From Thioalkalivibrio sp. ALJ7 (GTDB taxonomy: Bacteria > Pseudomonadota > Gammaproteobacteria > Ectothiorhodospirales > Ectothiorhodospiraceae), in assembly GCF_000376865.1 (NCBI RefSeq), contig NZ_AQXQ01000009.1, positions 182,436 to 246,435 of the forward strand: 64,000 nt of DNA, given 5' to 3'. Below the pieces are notes generated by a model. The model saw only the letters and a list, made by a program, of their open reading frames with translations, had not been told where the DNA came from and searched no databases. Each line of letters opens with the position of its first letter. Position 1 is the first letter of the stretch. This document shows positions 1 to 8,845 of this stretch, piece after piece. The position numbers and the translations under genes were made by a program.

Positions 1-2
1 CG

Positions 3-86
3 CGGGTGCGGCCGGTGGACCTGGAGGCGGCGATGCCGCCCACCGGAAGCCGCCGTCGCTGGTGGCAGCGGCTGTTCGGGGATTAG
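3..86 (+). CDS. C-terminal end of an unidentified protein (5' truncated by window)
   Basis: The last 27 codons of an open frame entering from the left edge, ending at TAG. The tail is basic and aromatic (RRRWWQRLFGD), which looks like an amphipathic or membrane-proximal C-terminus. Nothing identifies the family. It overlaps the stop of the convergent hydrolase gene by 4 bases. An open frame of this length can occur by chance, so the reading rests on the tight tail-to-tail arrangement. Confidence 0.4.
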   Translation, partial: RVRPVDLEAAMPPTGSRRRWWQRLFGD

Positions 87-1147
87 TTGATTCGCTGCTC
101 GCGCCATTTGTCGACGATCTCCAGCACGGGGTCGATCGCCGGCGGTTCGTCGGTCAGCGGTCCGGGGACCAGAAGTCCGCGGTGCGAGGCCTCCAGGATG
201 AGTGGCTCGGGGTGACTCTGCAGGGTAAGCGACTCCACCGGCACCACGCCGTCTCCCAGTTCTTCGTCGGTCTGTTCCCACCATTCGCTGATGCGGCCGG
301 CCACGGCCTCGAGATCGATTTGGTCGTCCAGGGCGGCCAGGCTCTCACGCATCGCTGGGGTGGGTTCGGGGAGTATGCCGCCAATGATGCGTATGGGTAT
401 GCCCTCCGGCCATGGGCGCGCATTCAGATCGGCGAGGAAGGCGCTGTCCGGACGCAGGTCGATCTTGGCCGCGCCGGTGCCGTCGCGCAGGCCCGCAAAT
501 AGCGAGAAGCGCTGTTCCTGGATGTCGGCCAGCCACTCGCGAACCTCCAGCCAGACGCGCAGGCGGGCCCACTCGGAGCCATGATTGGGGGTTGCGACCA
601 GGATGACGCCGGCTACCGGGCGGCCCCCGATCTGCGGCGGTGCTGCCGAAGGGTGGAGGTAACGCGTTACGAAATCACGGATCACCAGCCCCCCCATACT
701 GTGGCCAATCAGGATCAGTGGGTCGTCACCTTCGAGTTGGTCCCAATGCTGGGCCAGGAGGTCGGTGCTGTGGTCGATGGCCTGGTCGTTGGGATAGCGG
801 AACTCCCAGGCGTTGGTTCCGGTGTCGTCCAGCGCTTCGGAGAGGGCGTCCCAGATATCGCCCGGCTCGTCGAGCCCGTGCAGCATCAGCACGTCCGGCG
901 GTTGGTCGGCGGTGAAGGTCTCGGAGCGGGGCACGAAGCCGACCAATTCGTCGGGCAACTCCATCGCCTCAGGGAACCACTGCTGCAGGCGGTCCTGTAC
1001 CTCGACGCGCAGCTCACGCTCCTGTTCCGGGTTCTGCTCGGCCCAGCCCACCCAGATGGCCAGGACCAGCAGGGGGGCGCCTAGCAATACCAGGAAGGCG
1101 GTCAGGCGTCGGCGGCGCCGGGATGGATGTGTGTTCTTCGGCTTCAT
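83..1147 (-). CDS. Membrane-anchored alpha/beta hydrolase (lipase/esterase-like)
   Basis: A 354-residue protein with an arginine-rich N-terminus followed by one hydrophobic segment (about residues 15-33), so probably anchored in the inner membrane with the catalytic part outside. The nucleophile elbow GHSMGG lies near residue 150, and an oxyanion-type MLHGL motif lies upstream. A late DGVVP segment and a His in EASHRG could supply the acid and histidine of the triad. The PGAP1/LipA-like style suggests ester or lipid substrates, but the substrate is unknown. The frame is open 43 codons further upstream; I chose the ATG at 1147 because the hydrophobic anchor follows it directly. No close operon partner. 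Confidence 0.75.
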   Translation of the reverse strand: MKPKNTHPSRRRRRLTAFLVLLGAPLLVLAIWVGWAEQNPEQERELRVEVQDRLQQWFPEAMELPDELVGFVPRSETFTADQPPDVLMLHGLDEPGDIWDALSEALDDTGTNAWEFRYPNDQAIDHSTDLLAQHWDQLEGDDPLILIGHSMGGLVIRDFVTRYLHPSAAPPQIGGRPVAGVILVATPNHGSEWARLRVWLEVREWLADIQEQRFSLFAGLRDGTGAAKIDLRPDSAFLADLNARPWPEGIPIRIIGGILPEPTPAMRESLAALDDQIDLEAVAGRISEWWEQTDEELGDGVVPVESLTLQSHPEPLILEASHRGLLVPGPLTDEPPAIDPVLEIVDKWREQRIN

Positions 1148-1288
1148 TTCGTTCCACACGATCGGGCAATTGGGCGTGTACAGCAAGCGGTGCGATGGAC
1201 CGGTAGCGGTTGATGCGCTGGCGTTTCTTTCCGGGGTTGGGTAGTGCGCTGTGTATGATGACGGCGTTGGCCTCAAAGGAGTTCTGGC

Positions 1289-1984
1289 ATGCGCCTATCG
1301 AAGTTGGTCCCGTTTCTACTTCTACCCTTTCTGTTGACGGCCTGCGCCGGCCTGGACGTGCGTGATCTTGGCCTTGGGAACGGCGGGGGCGACCGCGCCG
1401 AGGACGCCATCCGCGAGGCGCTGCGCGTGGGGACCGAGCGCACGGTCGACCGGACCGGACGCGAGGACGGGTACTGGGGCAATGAATTGATTCGGATCGG
1501 ACTACCGCAGGAGCTGCAACAGGCGGGCGATACGTTGCGCCGGGTGGGCTTTGCCAGCGAGGTCGACGATCTGCAACGGCGTATGAACCGGGCGGCGGAG
1601 GCCGCCGCGCAGGAGGCGGTTCCGGTGTTCGTCAGTGCCATCCGGCAGATGCGCCCGGAGGATGTACAAGGCGTGTTAAGTGGCGAGGAGGATGCCGCCA
1701 CACAGTATCTGCGGGGCGCGTCGGAATCGACCCTGCGCGAGCGTTATATGCCCATTGTGCGCGAGCAGATGGAACGGGCCGATGTCTATCGCGTATATCA
1801 ACCGTTGCGTGACGCCGCGGGTCGTATCCCCGGTCTGTCCAGCCTGGACGTGGATCTGGATCGCTACGTGACCGATCATGCCCTGGACGGGTTGTTCACC
1901 ATCCTGGCCGACGAGGAACGCCGCATCCGCGAGGACCCCGCTGCCCGCACCACGCAGCTCCTGCGCGACTATTTCGGCCAGTAG
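1289..1984 (+). CDS. DUF4197 family lipoprotein
   Basis: A 231-residue secreted lipoprotein. The N-terminus is a signal peptide ending in the lipobox LTAC, so the mature Cys is about residue 19 and would be lipidated. The rest is helical and matches the DUF4197 style: an N-terminal AIREAL segment, a middle with IRQM and a C-terminal DHALDGLF. Function of the family is not established. A strong ribosome-binding site (AAAGGAG, 1275-1281) sits 7 bases before the ATG. It stands alone, head-to-head with the hydrolase and tail-to-tail with the permease. Confidence 0.8.
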   Translation: MRLSKLVPFLLLPFLLTACAGLDVRDLGLGNGGGDRAEDAIREALRVGTERTVDRTGREDGYWGNELIRIGLPQELQQAGDTLRRVGFASEVDDLQRRMNRAAEAAAQEAVPVFVSAIRQMRPEDVQGVLSGEEDAATQYLRGASESTLRERYMPIVREQMERADVYRVYQPLRDAAGRIPGLSSLDVDLDRYVTDHALDGLFTILADEERRIREDPAARTTQLLRDYFGQ

Positions 1985-2001
1985 CGGTTCGGCCGAGTCG
2001 C

Positions 2002-3540
2002 TTACCAGACCAGCGCCAGCAATCCGGCGCCCAGGCACACGACGATCACCGGGATGATGGTCTCGCGTATGACCTGGCCTTCGCGCGCCTGCAGCCCTGC
2101 CGCGGCGGCGGCCATGGCGATGTTGTGCAGCGAAATCATGTTGCCTACTCCGGCGCCAATCAGCTGCAGGGCCAGCACCGAGGGCAGGGTGATCGCCAGG
2201 GCATCCGCCGTATCCACCTGGAGCTGCGCGAACAGGAGGTTGGAGACCGTGGCACTCCCGGTCATGAACGAGCCCAGTGCCCCCAGGAAGGCGCTGAGCA
2301 GCACAAACGTCCCACCCAGCAGTTCGGCCAGGCCCTGTCCCAGTACCTGCGGCATGGAGGGTAGGCCCGCGGCATTTTGACCGGAGACCAGGAGCAATTG
2401 GGTTAGGGCAATAATGAACGCCAGTACGATGGCCGCGACGCGCAGCTTGCTCCAGGTGGCTACGACGGCCTCCCCTAGCGAGGCTCGACTCACCCGAAAC
2501 AGGATCAGCGCCGTGATCAGGGCCAGGGCGAAGTAGAAATACGGCGTGTACAGCGGCGACAGGCTCTGGCCCAGTTCGATCCCGAGGGTGTCACCCGGTG
2601 ACCAGCGCACCGATTGCAGGGCCTCGCGCAGCGGCATGATGGTGCGCGAGGCGCTGAGGGCCAGAGCCATCACGACAAACGGTACGAATGCCAGTAGTAC
2701 GCGCCCGATCGGCGCCTGTTCCACGGACTCCGCCCGAGGCTGGTGGCTGGGAAGAAACAGCCCGCGGTGGGCCGCCAACGCGATCACGGCCATGGCCACC
2801 ACGCCGCCGATAATCGAGGGTAGCTCCGGTCCGATCAGCCATGCGACCAGCAGATACGGGATGCCAAAAGCGAGTGCGGACAGGGTGGCGAACGGCAGGA
2901 ACTCGCGGAAGCGTCCCTTGGCCTCGCCCAGTGTGGCGACCCAGGTGATGAAGATGGTGATGAAGATCGCGAGGACTGCGTGGATCATGGCCGTCTGGCG
3001 TACGGCTTCCTCAAGTGTCGCCTCCTCCAGCCCGAGGCCGGCAAACCCGATGATCACCGGGGTGCCCGCGGCGCCAAAGGGCACCGCCGTGCTGTTCCCG
3101 ATCAGCGCGATCGCGACCGCCTTGAGCGGTTTCATGCCGAAATACACCAGCAACGGGGCGGCCAGAACCGCCGGCGTGCCAAAGCCGGCGATGCCCTCGA
3201 CGAATCCCACCAGACCCCAGCCCAGCAGCATCGCCAGGACGCGATGGTCGCGGGATACGCTGGCGATCACCTGCTGGATGGCGTTCATGTGCCCGGTCAC
3301 GATCATCACGTTCAGCACCAGGAGTGCGAAGACGATGATGAGCAGGACTTCGACGAACACCACGGATGCATCCAGCAGGCTGGTCACGATGACCATCCCG
3401 CCGACTTCCCAGATGGCCACGGCCAGCACCAGCGTGGCCAGGTATGCCACGGGTGCTGCTTCGTACGCGGGCCGGCGCAGAGGCACCAGTAGTGCGAACA
3501 ACACGACGAAGGGCACCAGCGTGAGCCAGAACAGCATCAT
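2002..3540 (-). CDS. lctP: LctP-family permease (lactate/glycolate-type)
   Basis: A 512-residue integral membrane protein of the L-lactate permease family, which takes up lactate or related 2-hydroxy acids with protons. The family hallmark FVEGIAGFGTPAVLAAPLL is present near residue 115, followed by an AIALIGNSTAVPFGAAGTP segment. About 12-14 hydrophobic helices are visible. Start chosen at the ATG at 3540, preceded by GGAA at good distance; a TTG at 3558 is also in frame but its purine run is too close. No lactate dehydrogenase gene is adjacent, so the natural substrate cannot be told from context. Confidence 0.85.
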   Translation of the reverse strand: MMLFWLTLVPFVVLFALLVPLRRPAYEAAPVAYLATLVLAVAIWEVGGMVIVTSLLDASVVFVEVLLIIVFALLVLNVMIVTGHMNAIQQVIASVSRDHRVLAMLLGWGLVGFVEGIAGFGTPAVLAAPLLVYFGMKPLKAVAIALIGNSTAVPFGAAGTPVIIGFAGLGLEEATLEEAVRQTAMIHAVLAIFITIFITWVATLGEAKGRFREFLPFATLSALAFGIPYLLVAWLIGPELPSIIGGVVAMAVIALAAHRGLFLPSHQPRAESVEQAPIGRVLLAFVPFVVMALALSASRTIMPLREALQSVRWSPGDTLGIELGQSLSPLYTPYFYFALALITALILFRVSRASLGEAVVATWSKLRVAAIVLAFIIALTQLLLVSGQNAAGLPSMPQVLGQGLAELLGGTFVLLSAFLGALGSFMTGSATVSNLLFAQLQVDTADALAITLPSVLALQLIGAGVGNMISLHNIAMAAAAAGLQAREGQVIRETIIPVIVVCLGAGLLALVW

Positions 3541-3665
3541 TGGGATTTCCGCTAACAAGTGCCCCTAATGCTACCGCGCCCGGCCGTTAGTCGGTTGTAC
3601 CTGACCATCATTCGCTTCAGCGCGGGGTGGGCGTATGCATCGAAATCTTGTCTCCCAAGAGGGAA

Positions 3666-4892
3666 TTACTGGACTGAATGAAGGCGGCCCTTGTGCGGTT
3701 GATCGGAGAGCAGGAGGTACGGGATCTCGTCGGCCAGGAGGGGGCGGGCGAAGTAGTAGCCCTGTATACAGTCAAACTGCAGCTCTCGGCTGATCGACAG
3801 TTGTTCGCCGGTCTCCACCCCCTCGGCGATGGTGCGAAGCCCCAGCGATTCAGCGAGCAGGACAATACCGCGCGAGAGGTCACGAGCGGATGCAGCCAGG
3901 CCGAGCCCGGAGATCAGGTGGCGATCGATCTTGAGGATGTCAATGGGGAAGCGATTGAGGTAGGCCAGCGATGAATAGCCAGTGCCAAAGTCGTCTATAG
4001 CGAGCTGTACGCCCAGGGACTTGAGTTGGTTCAGGGCATCGGTGGAATCGTCCAGTGCGAGCACCGTTTCAGTCAGCTCGAGGTGTAGCAGATCGGGTGG
4101 CAGGTGATGGAGTTCCACTGCACTGGCGACGTGCGCAGCCATTTCCGGACGCAACAAATCCCGGGCCGAGAGGTTGATTGCCACGTGCCAGGGCGGGCGC
4201 CCATGTTCGGCAGCCAATGCCTTCCACGCGGTTGCCTGGCGACAACCCTCGTTCAGGGCCAGATCACTGATGTCGTGGATGAGCGCAGAATCCTCCGCTA
4301 CCTCCAGGAAGTCTGCGGGCGCGAGCTCGCCCCGGATCGGGTGCTGCCAGCGGATCAAAGCCTCGGCACCCACATAACGCTCCTGCTCAAGCGAGTAGAT
4401 GGGCTGGTAACGCAGGAAGAACTCGTTATGCCGCAGCCCGCGTCGGATATCGAGCTCCTGACGCATCCGCCGCAGTTCTTCGGTGACTGGGTGCAGGGCC
4501 GGGATTACCAGCCAGGCCATCAGCTGGCCGATGCCCACGAAGAAACCCGTGCGGGTTAACCAGCGCTCGGTTTCCTGGGCGATCCCAGCGCTGACATCCA
4601 CAGGGGTGAGTGGCCCGGCCAGTACGCCGGCGACCAGGGCCACCGCGAGGGCGGCACCCGCGCCGAAACGCGCGGCGGCAAACAGGATGGGCACGTAGTA
4701 GAGATGCGGGACGATGCTGTCCGCGCCCCCGGCGGTGTAGACAATCACCCAGGACAGCGTCAGGCCGCCAATAATCAGCAGGCTAGCGCTCACGAAAGAC
4801 ATACCCACCCAGGCGCGCAAGGTGCTGCGCGCCAGATGGTCGGAGTATCGCGTGCCATTGCCGGAAGGCAGAGCCGAATGGACTCTGGGCAT
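3666..4892 (-). CDS. Membrane-anchored EAL-domain protein (c-di-GMP phosphodiesterase)
   Basis: A 408-residue protein: about four hydrophobic helices in residues 25-135, then an EAL domain to the C-terminus. Catalytic landmarks are intact: GAEALIRW, an Asn in INLSARDL, ELTETVL, IDDFGTGYSSL, ILKIDR, AEGVE and QGYYFARPL. It should therefore hydrolyse c-di-GMP to pGpG at the inner membrane, with the membrane part as sensor. The start could be GTG 4895 or ATG 4892; the AAGGGGG box spaces better to the ATG. It is divergent from the HD-GYP gene at 5475, putting two phosphodiesterase types back to back. Confidence 0.9.
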   Translation of the reverse strand: MPRVHSALPSGNGTRYSDHLARSTLRAWVGMSFVSASLLIIGGLTLSWVIVYTAGGADSIVPHLYYVPILFAAARFGAGAALAVALVAGVLAGPLTPVDVSAGIAQETERWLTRTGFFVGIGQLMAWLVIPALHPVTEELRRMRQELDIRRGLRHNEFFLRYQPIYSLEQERYVGAEALIRWQHPIRGELAPADFLEVAEDSALIHDISDLALNEGCRQATAWKALAAEHGRPPWHVAINLSARDLLRPEMAAHVASAVELHHLPPDLLHLELTETVLALDDSTDALNQLKSLGVQLAIDDFGTGYSSLAYLNRFPIDILKIDRHLISGLGLAASARDLSRGIVLLAESLGLRTIAEGVETGEQLSISRELQFDCIQGYYFARPLLADEIPYLLLSDQPHKGRLHSVQ

Positions 4893-5474
4893 CACACCCC
4901 CTTTGGATCACTCCATGACCCGTTGCTGCATGATGGGCCGATGCCGCAGCTGACCCCCTTGAGGCGCGCCCGACCATCCCGTCTGGTGACCTCTGGAGCG
5001 AGTGTAGTGCATTCACCTGAATTCGTTTGTTCTTGCGGCTGCTGCGACTGGATCACTAGAGGTGCCGATACACCCGCCGTGAACTGCGTGCTGACGAAGC
5101 AAAGTTATCGCGTGACGTTAGGTTTCAGGAATCCAGCTACCAGTAGGGTATGGACAGGGCCCGGGCACGAGGAAGAGCCGTCTGGCCGAGAGGTGTACGC
5201 CCTCCACGTTGACTGCGGGCCGCAAGCGGATGGCCTCGGTGACGGTCGAGAGCCCGGTCAGTAGCAGGACGATGCCCTGATCGGCCAGGCCCGCCCCGCC
5301 AGTCCCGCCACCTTGATGGCCTTGCTGCTTATGTTTCTCCTCGTGAGTCCCGCCACTGCATCGTGGACTCTCGTTAGACGCCGTTAGCCGCGATTTGTGG
5401 GGTATTGGATCCGGCCTCATAATCCATGGTCCGGAGCGAGGCCCGGGCCTGTTGTCGCAATCTCAGAGCGTTGG
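4893..5474. other. Long divergent intergenic region between EAL and HD-GYP genes
   Basis: About 580 bases without a convincing gene. The first third presumably carries the EAL promoter and the last part the HD-GYP promoter. A minus-strand open frame (5118-5420) has no ribosome-binding site and no recognisable domain. I see no riboswitch or tRNA. Confidence 0.4.
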
Positions 5475-6716
5475 ATGCTGAAAAAGATCAAGGTGGAGCA
5501 TGTCGTCCCCGGAATGTACATCCAGGAGCTTTGTGGCTCGTGGATGGAGCACCCCTTTTGGCGCACGCACTTTCTACTGAACGATCCGAAAGAGCTCGAC
5601 ACGTTGCGCAATAGCAGCATCCGCGAAGTGTGGATCGACACCGCCAAGGGCCGTGACCTCGAGGGTGCGGGAGAGGCTGTGATGGAGGCGGAACGCGAGG
5701 CCCAGGTCCAGGCGTCGTTGCAGGCCGCGGCAGCCGTGGAACGCCACCAGGAACCGGTCTCCACCGCGGAAGAACTGCAGCGGGCCGCCACGATCTGCCA
5801 GAAATCGCGGCACGCGATGACCTCGATCTTTGGCGAGGCACGCATGGGCCGGGCGGTGGATACGGAGCTGGCACGCAAGGTCGTTGAGGAGATTACCGAT
5901 TCGGTGACCCGTAACTCCCGCGCCCTGGTGAGCCTGGCCCGTCTCAAGAACGCCGACGACTACACCTACATGCACTCGGTCGCGGTGTGCGCATTGATGG
6001 TCGCACTGGGGCGGGAGCTAGGGCTCGAGGAGGCGGAGCTCATGGCCGCCGGCGAGGCCGGGTTGATGCACGACATCGGCAAGGCCGCCATGCCGCTGGA
6101 GGTACTCAACAAGCCCGGCAAGCTGACGGATGAGGAGTTTGCCGTGATGAAGCGCCATCCAGGCGAGGGGTACCGTATCCTGCAGGCGGCTGACGAGGCC
6201 CTGCACCCGATCACCCTGGATGTCTGCCTGCATCACCACGAGAAGGTGGATGGCTCGGGGTATCCCGAGGGACTCACCGACGAGCAGATCAGCCTGTTTG
6301 CTAAGATGGGCGCGGTCTGCGACGTCTATGACGCGATCACGTCCAATCGCCCGTACAAGAATGGATGGGACCCGGGCGAGTCCATCCGGAAGATGGCCGA
6401 ATGGGCCGACGGGCACTTCGACACCAAGGTGTTCCATGCCTTCGTGAAGAGCCTGGGGATCTATCCCGTGGGATCCCTGGTGCGCATGGCGTCGGGCCGG
6501 ATTGGGGTGGTCGTCGACCAGTCGGACGGGTCGCTGCTCAAGCCGGTTGTGAAGATCTTTTATTCCACCAGCTCTGGCTGCCGGATTCCTCCCAGGATCG
6601 TGGATCTCTCAGCACCTCATCACCAGGACGCGATTGCCGGGCGCGAAGATCCGGCCGCATGGCCATTCCCGGACCTTGACGAGCTCTGGTCCGGTTTGCC
6701 CGGCCACGCCGGGTAG
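5475..6716 (+). CDS. HD-GYP domain c-di-GMP phosphodiesterase with DUF3391 N-terminus
   Basis: A 413-residue cytoplasmic protein. Residues 1-130 match DUF3391 (starting LKKIKVEHVVPGMYI, the usual family start), followed by an HD-GYP domain from about 160 to 330. Metal-site motifs are complete: YMHSVAV, LMHDIGK, HHHEKVDGSGYPEGL and VCDVYDAITSNRPYK. It should degrade c-di-GMP, usually to GMP in this family. The frame extends 26 codons upstream, but DUF3391 proteins begin at this methionine; the ribosome-binding site is weak. A relative with a broken HD motif sits at 37348. Confidence 0.92.
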   Translation: MLKKIKVEHVVPGMYIQELCGSWMEHPFWRTHFLLNDPKELDTLRNSSIREVWIDTAKGRDLEGAGEAVMEAEREAQVQASLQAAAAVERHQEPVSTAEELQRAATICQKSRHAMTSIFGEARMGRAVDTELARKVVEEITDSVTRNSRALVSLARLKNADDYTYMHSVAVCALMVALGRELGLEEAELMAAGEAGLMHDIGKAAMPLEVLNKPGKLTDEEFAVMKRHPGEGYRILQAADEALHPITLDVCLHHHEKVDGSGYPEGLTDEQISLFAKMGAVCDVYDAITSNRPYKNGWDPGESIRKMAEWADGHFDTKVFHAFVKSLGIYPVGSLVRMASGRIGVVVDQSDGSLLKPVVKIFYSTSSGCRIPPRIVDLSAPHHQDAIAGREDPAAWPFPDLDELWSGLPGHAG

Positions 6717-6797
6717 GGAGAGCGGCGTTACCATCGTGGTTGGGGGCGACCCGTACTGGGTTTGGATTCAGTGCGGCGTCAGGACCGTTATGGCGTT

Positions 6798-7910
6798 TCA
6801 GGTGAGCAGCCGCAGGAGGGTCTGTGGGGCGAGGTTGGCCTGGGCGAGGACGGCGATGCCGGCCTGTTGCAGGATCTGGGCGCGGATCAGGGCGGCTACC
6901 TCGGTGGCGTAATCGGTGTCCAGGATGCGGCTGCGGGCGGCCGAGAGGTTCTCGCTGCTGATGCCGAGGTTGTCGATGGTCGATTCGAAGCGGTTCTGGA
7001 CCGCACCGAGCTGGCTGCGCCGGGCGTTGATCTGATCCATGGCCCGGTCCAGGCGGGCGAGGGCATCGGTGGCTCCCTGGGCCGTGCTCAGGTCGATGGC
7101 GGTGAGGTTTCCGCCCACGGTGTGCGTAGCTGAGAGGTTGAGCGTGTTGAGCGCCGCATCGCCGCTGATGGTGATTGCTTCCTGCGCCGTGATCTCCAGA
7201 CGCCCGTCCTGGGTCGCAAAGGCCCGGCTCGGGGACGCGAGTATCCGGTTCACGGCCGTTGCCAGTTCCTGTGCCGAGTGGTAGTCGCCGTCGGGTACCG
7301 CGATCTCGTTGGCGTCACGGATCTGGATGCGGAAGTCGCCGTCGACGGTGACGGGTCCCGTTTCGAACAGGCTGGTGAGATCCTCGGTACGGGCGGAGGC
7401 GACTGCGCCAAGATCCTGGGTGCGCATGCCGCTGCCCAGGCCCACGGCAAGGGTTTGCCCGGCGTTGGCGCCGATCTGGAAAAACGCGGTGGGCGCGCTA
7501 CCGTCAAGTAGGGAGCGTCCGTTGAATGTGGTCTGCGTAGCGACCCGGTTCGTCTCGGCGAGAAGCTGCCGGGCCTCCTGATTCAGGGCTTGGCGGTCGG
7601 AGGGCGACAGGGTCCCGTTAGCGGCTTGCAGGGCCAGCTCGCGTATGCGTTGGAGGTTGCCGCCCATCGACCCGAGTGCGCCTTCGGCGGTCCGCGCCAA
7701 CGCGATGCCGTCCTGCGCGTTGCGCATGGCCTGATTGAGGCCGCGAATCTGGGTGGTGAAGCGTTCGCTGATCGCAAGACCTGCGGCGTCGTCGCGCGCC
7801 GAGTTGATCCGGCGGCCGGAGGCCAGGCGTTGCAATGCCACCTGCAAGGCGTCCTGAGAGAGGCGCAGGTTACGCTGTGCATTCAGCGACAGGAGATTCG
7901 TGTTGATCAC
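6798..7910 (-). CDS. fliC: Flagellin
   Basis: A 370-residue flagellin, the subunit of the external filament. The conserved N-terminal coiled coil is clear (NTNLLSLNAQRNL, SGRRINSARDDAAGLAISE), and so is the C-terminal half (DTDYATEVAALIRAQILQQA). The central variable region is short, giving a compact flagellin. The end reads LLRLLT rather than the usual LSLL. Start is GTG at 7910 with GAGGGT upstream. It is not next to other flagellar genes, but a sigma-28 promoter is 85 bases upstream, so it is expressed late in the flagellar cascade. Confidence 0.95.
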   Translation of the reverse strand: MINTNLLSLNAQRNLRLSQDALQVALQRLASGRRINSARDDAAGLAISERFTTQIRGLNQAMRNAQDGIALARTAEGALGSMGGNLQRIRELALQAANGTLSPSDRQALNQEARQLLAETNRVATQTTFNGRSLLDGSAPTAFFQIGANAGQTLAVGLGSGMRTQDLGAVASARTEDLTSLFETGPVTVDGDFRIQIRDANEIAVPDGDYHSAQELATAVNRILASPSRAFATQDGRLEITAQEAITISGDAALNTLNLSATHTVGGNLTAIDLSTAQGATDALARLDRAMDQINARRSQLGAVQNRFESTIDNLGISSENLSAARSRILDTDYATEVAALIRAQILQQAGIAVLAQANLAPQTLLRLLT

Positions 7911-7994
7911 CAGGACCCTCGCAGCCCGCGACCGCGGCCTACCCCGGTGCCACGCCGCCGGGAACTGTAGCCGGAACTCTCCGGATACAGTTGG

Positions 7995-8021
7995 TTAACG
8001 GCCGATTTGAGGCGAACTTTA
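7995..8021 (-). promoter_or_regulatory. Sigma-28 (FliA) promoter of the flagellin gene
   Basis: On the minus strand the sequence reads TAAAGTTC, 11 bases, then GCCGTTAA. This matches the enterobacterial FliA consensus TAAAGTTT-N11-GCCGATAA in 14 of 16 positions with exact spacing. It lies about 85 bases upstream of the flagellin GTG codon. Confidence 0.9.
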
Positions 8022-8039
8022 GCGCGCGGGTGATGGGGG

Positions 8040-8657
8040 TTAACGCTCGCGTGGACGCTCGTTCGGCGGGCCCCAGAGCGCGTGCAGGCGTTCCTCGCGG
8101 CCGCACTGCGCCACATAGTCGGCATAGCGTTCCGGGTGCTTGCGGTAGTAGTCCTGGTGCACATCTTCGGCCCGGTGGAAGGGTTTTGCGCCGAGGATTT
8201 GGGTGGCGACCGGCCGGTCGAACCGTTGCGCGCGGGTGAGTGTGTCGCGTGAGGTTTCGGCAATCGCCCGCTGCTCGGCATCCTGCGCAAAAATGGCGGT
8301 GCGGTAGTGAGCGCCGCGATCACAGAACTGCCCATGGGCATCCGTCGGGTCGATGCTGCGCCAGAAGATATCCAGGATCTTGGCGTAGTCGATACGTGAC
8401 GGGTCGTAGACGATGCGTACGGCCTCGACGTGGCCGGTCTTTCCGGTCACGACTTGCCAATAGGAAGGATTGAGGGTGTGGCCTCCTGTGTACCCCAGTT
8501 CGGTCTCGAGGATTCCATCGCGCCCGTCAAAGGGCGGCTGCATGGACCAGAAGCAGCCACCCGCCAGCACCGCTTGTACGGGCTCTTCTGCCTGGACCGG
8601 GGCGGTCAATGCGAGCAGCACGAGTGTGGCAAACCAAAATGCACGAATGATGGGCAT
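8040..8657 (-). CDS. msrA: Peptide methionine sulfoxide reductase A, exported form
   Basis: A 205-residue MsrA that reduces methionine-S-sulfoxide in proteins. It starts with a hydrophobic signal peptide (cut probably after VQA, residue 23), so it should work in the periplasm rather than the cytoplasm. The catalytic Cys35 is in GGCFW, followed by SMQPPFD, where many homologues have a Cys before Met. YTGGHTLNPSYWQV, HVEAVRIVYDP and FCDRGAHYRTAIF are typical. A C-terminal Cys (AQCGREE) may act as the resolving residue. Frame is open 31 codons upstream; the ATG at 8657 is chosen because it begins the signal peptide. No MsrB partner is adjacent. Confidence 0.92.
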   Translation of the reverse strand: MPIIRAFWFATLVLLALTAPVQAEEPVQAVLAGGCFWSMQPPFDGRDGILETELGYTGGHTLNPSYWQVVTGKTGHVEAVRIVYDPSRIDYAKILDIFWRSIDPTDAHGQFCDRGAHYRTAIFAQDAEQRAIAETSRDTLTRAQRFDRPVATQILGAKPFHRAEDVHQDYYRKHPERYADYVAQCGREERLHALWGPPNERPRER

Positions 8658-8845
8658 GGGGTTTATCGAAGGATGCGCTATAGGATATCGGACCAGGACT
8701 TGGAGGAAAGGTGCCCATGCTCCGATCCGTTGACGGTCAGGAGCGCGCACTGTCGTGTGGGGCCGAGGTTTTTTCGCGGGTGGTTCCCCCTTGCACAGTC
8801 TGGATTACACCGGCGCCGGTGAGTGACGAGTAAAGAGGGCTAACC

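Noticed and set aside
5118..5420. A 100-codon minus-strand frame in the 4.9-5.5 kb gap
   Set aside because: No ribosome-binding site, no domain, and it would overlap the promoter area of the HD-GYP gene.
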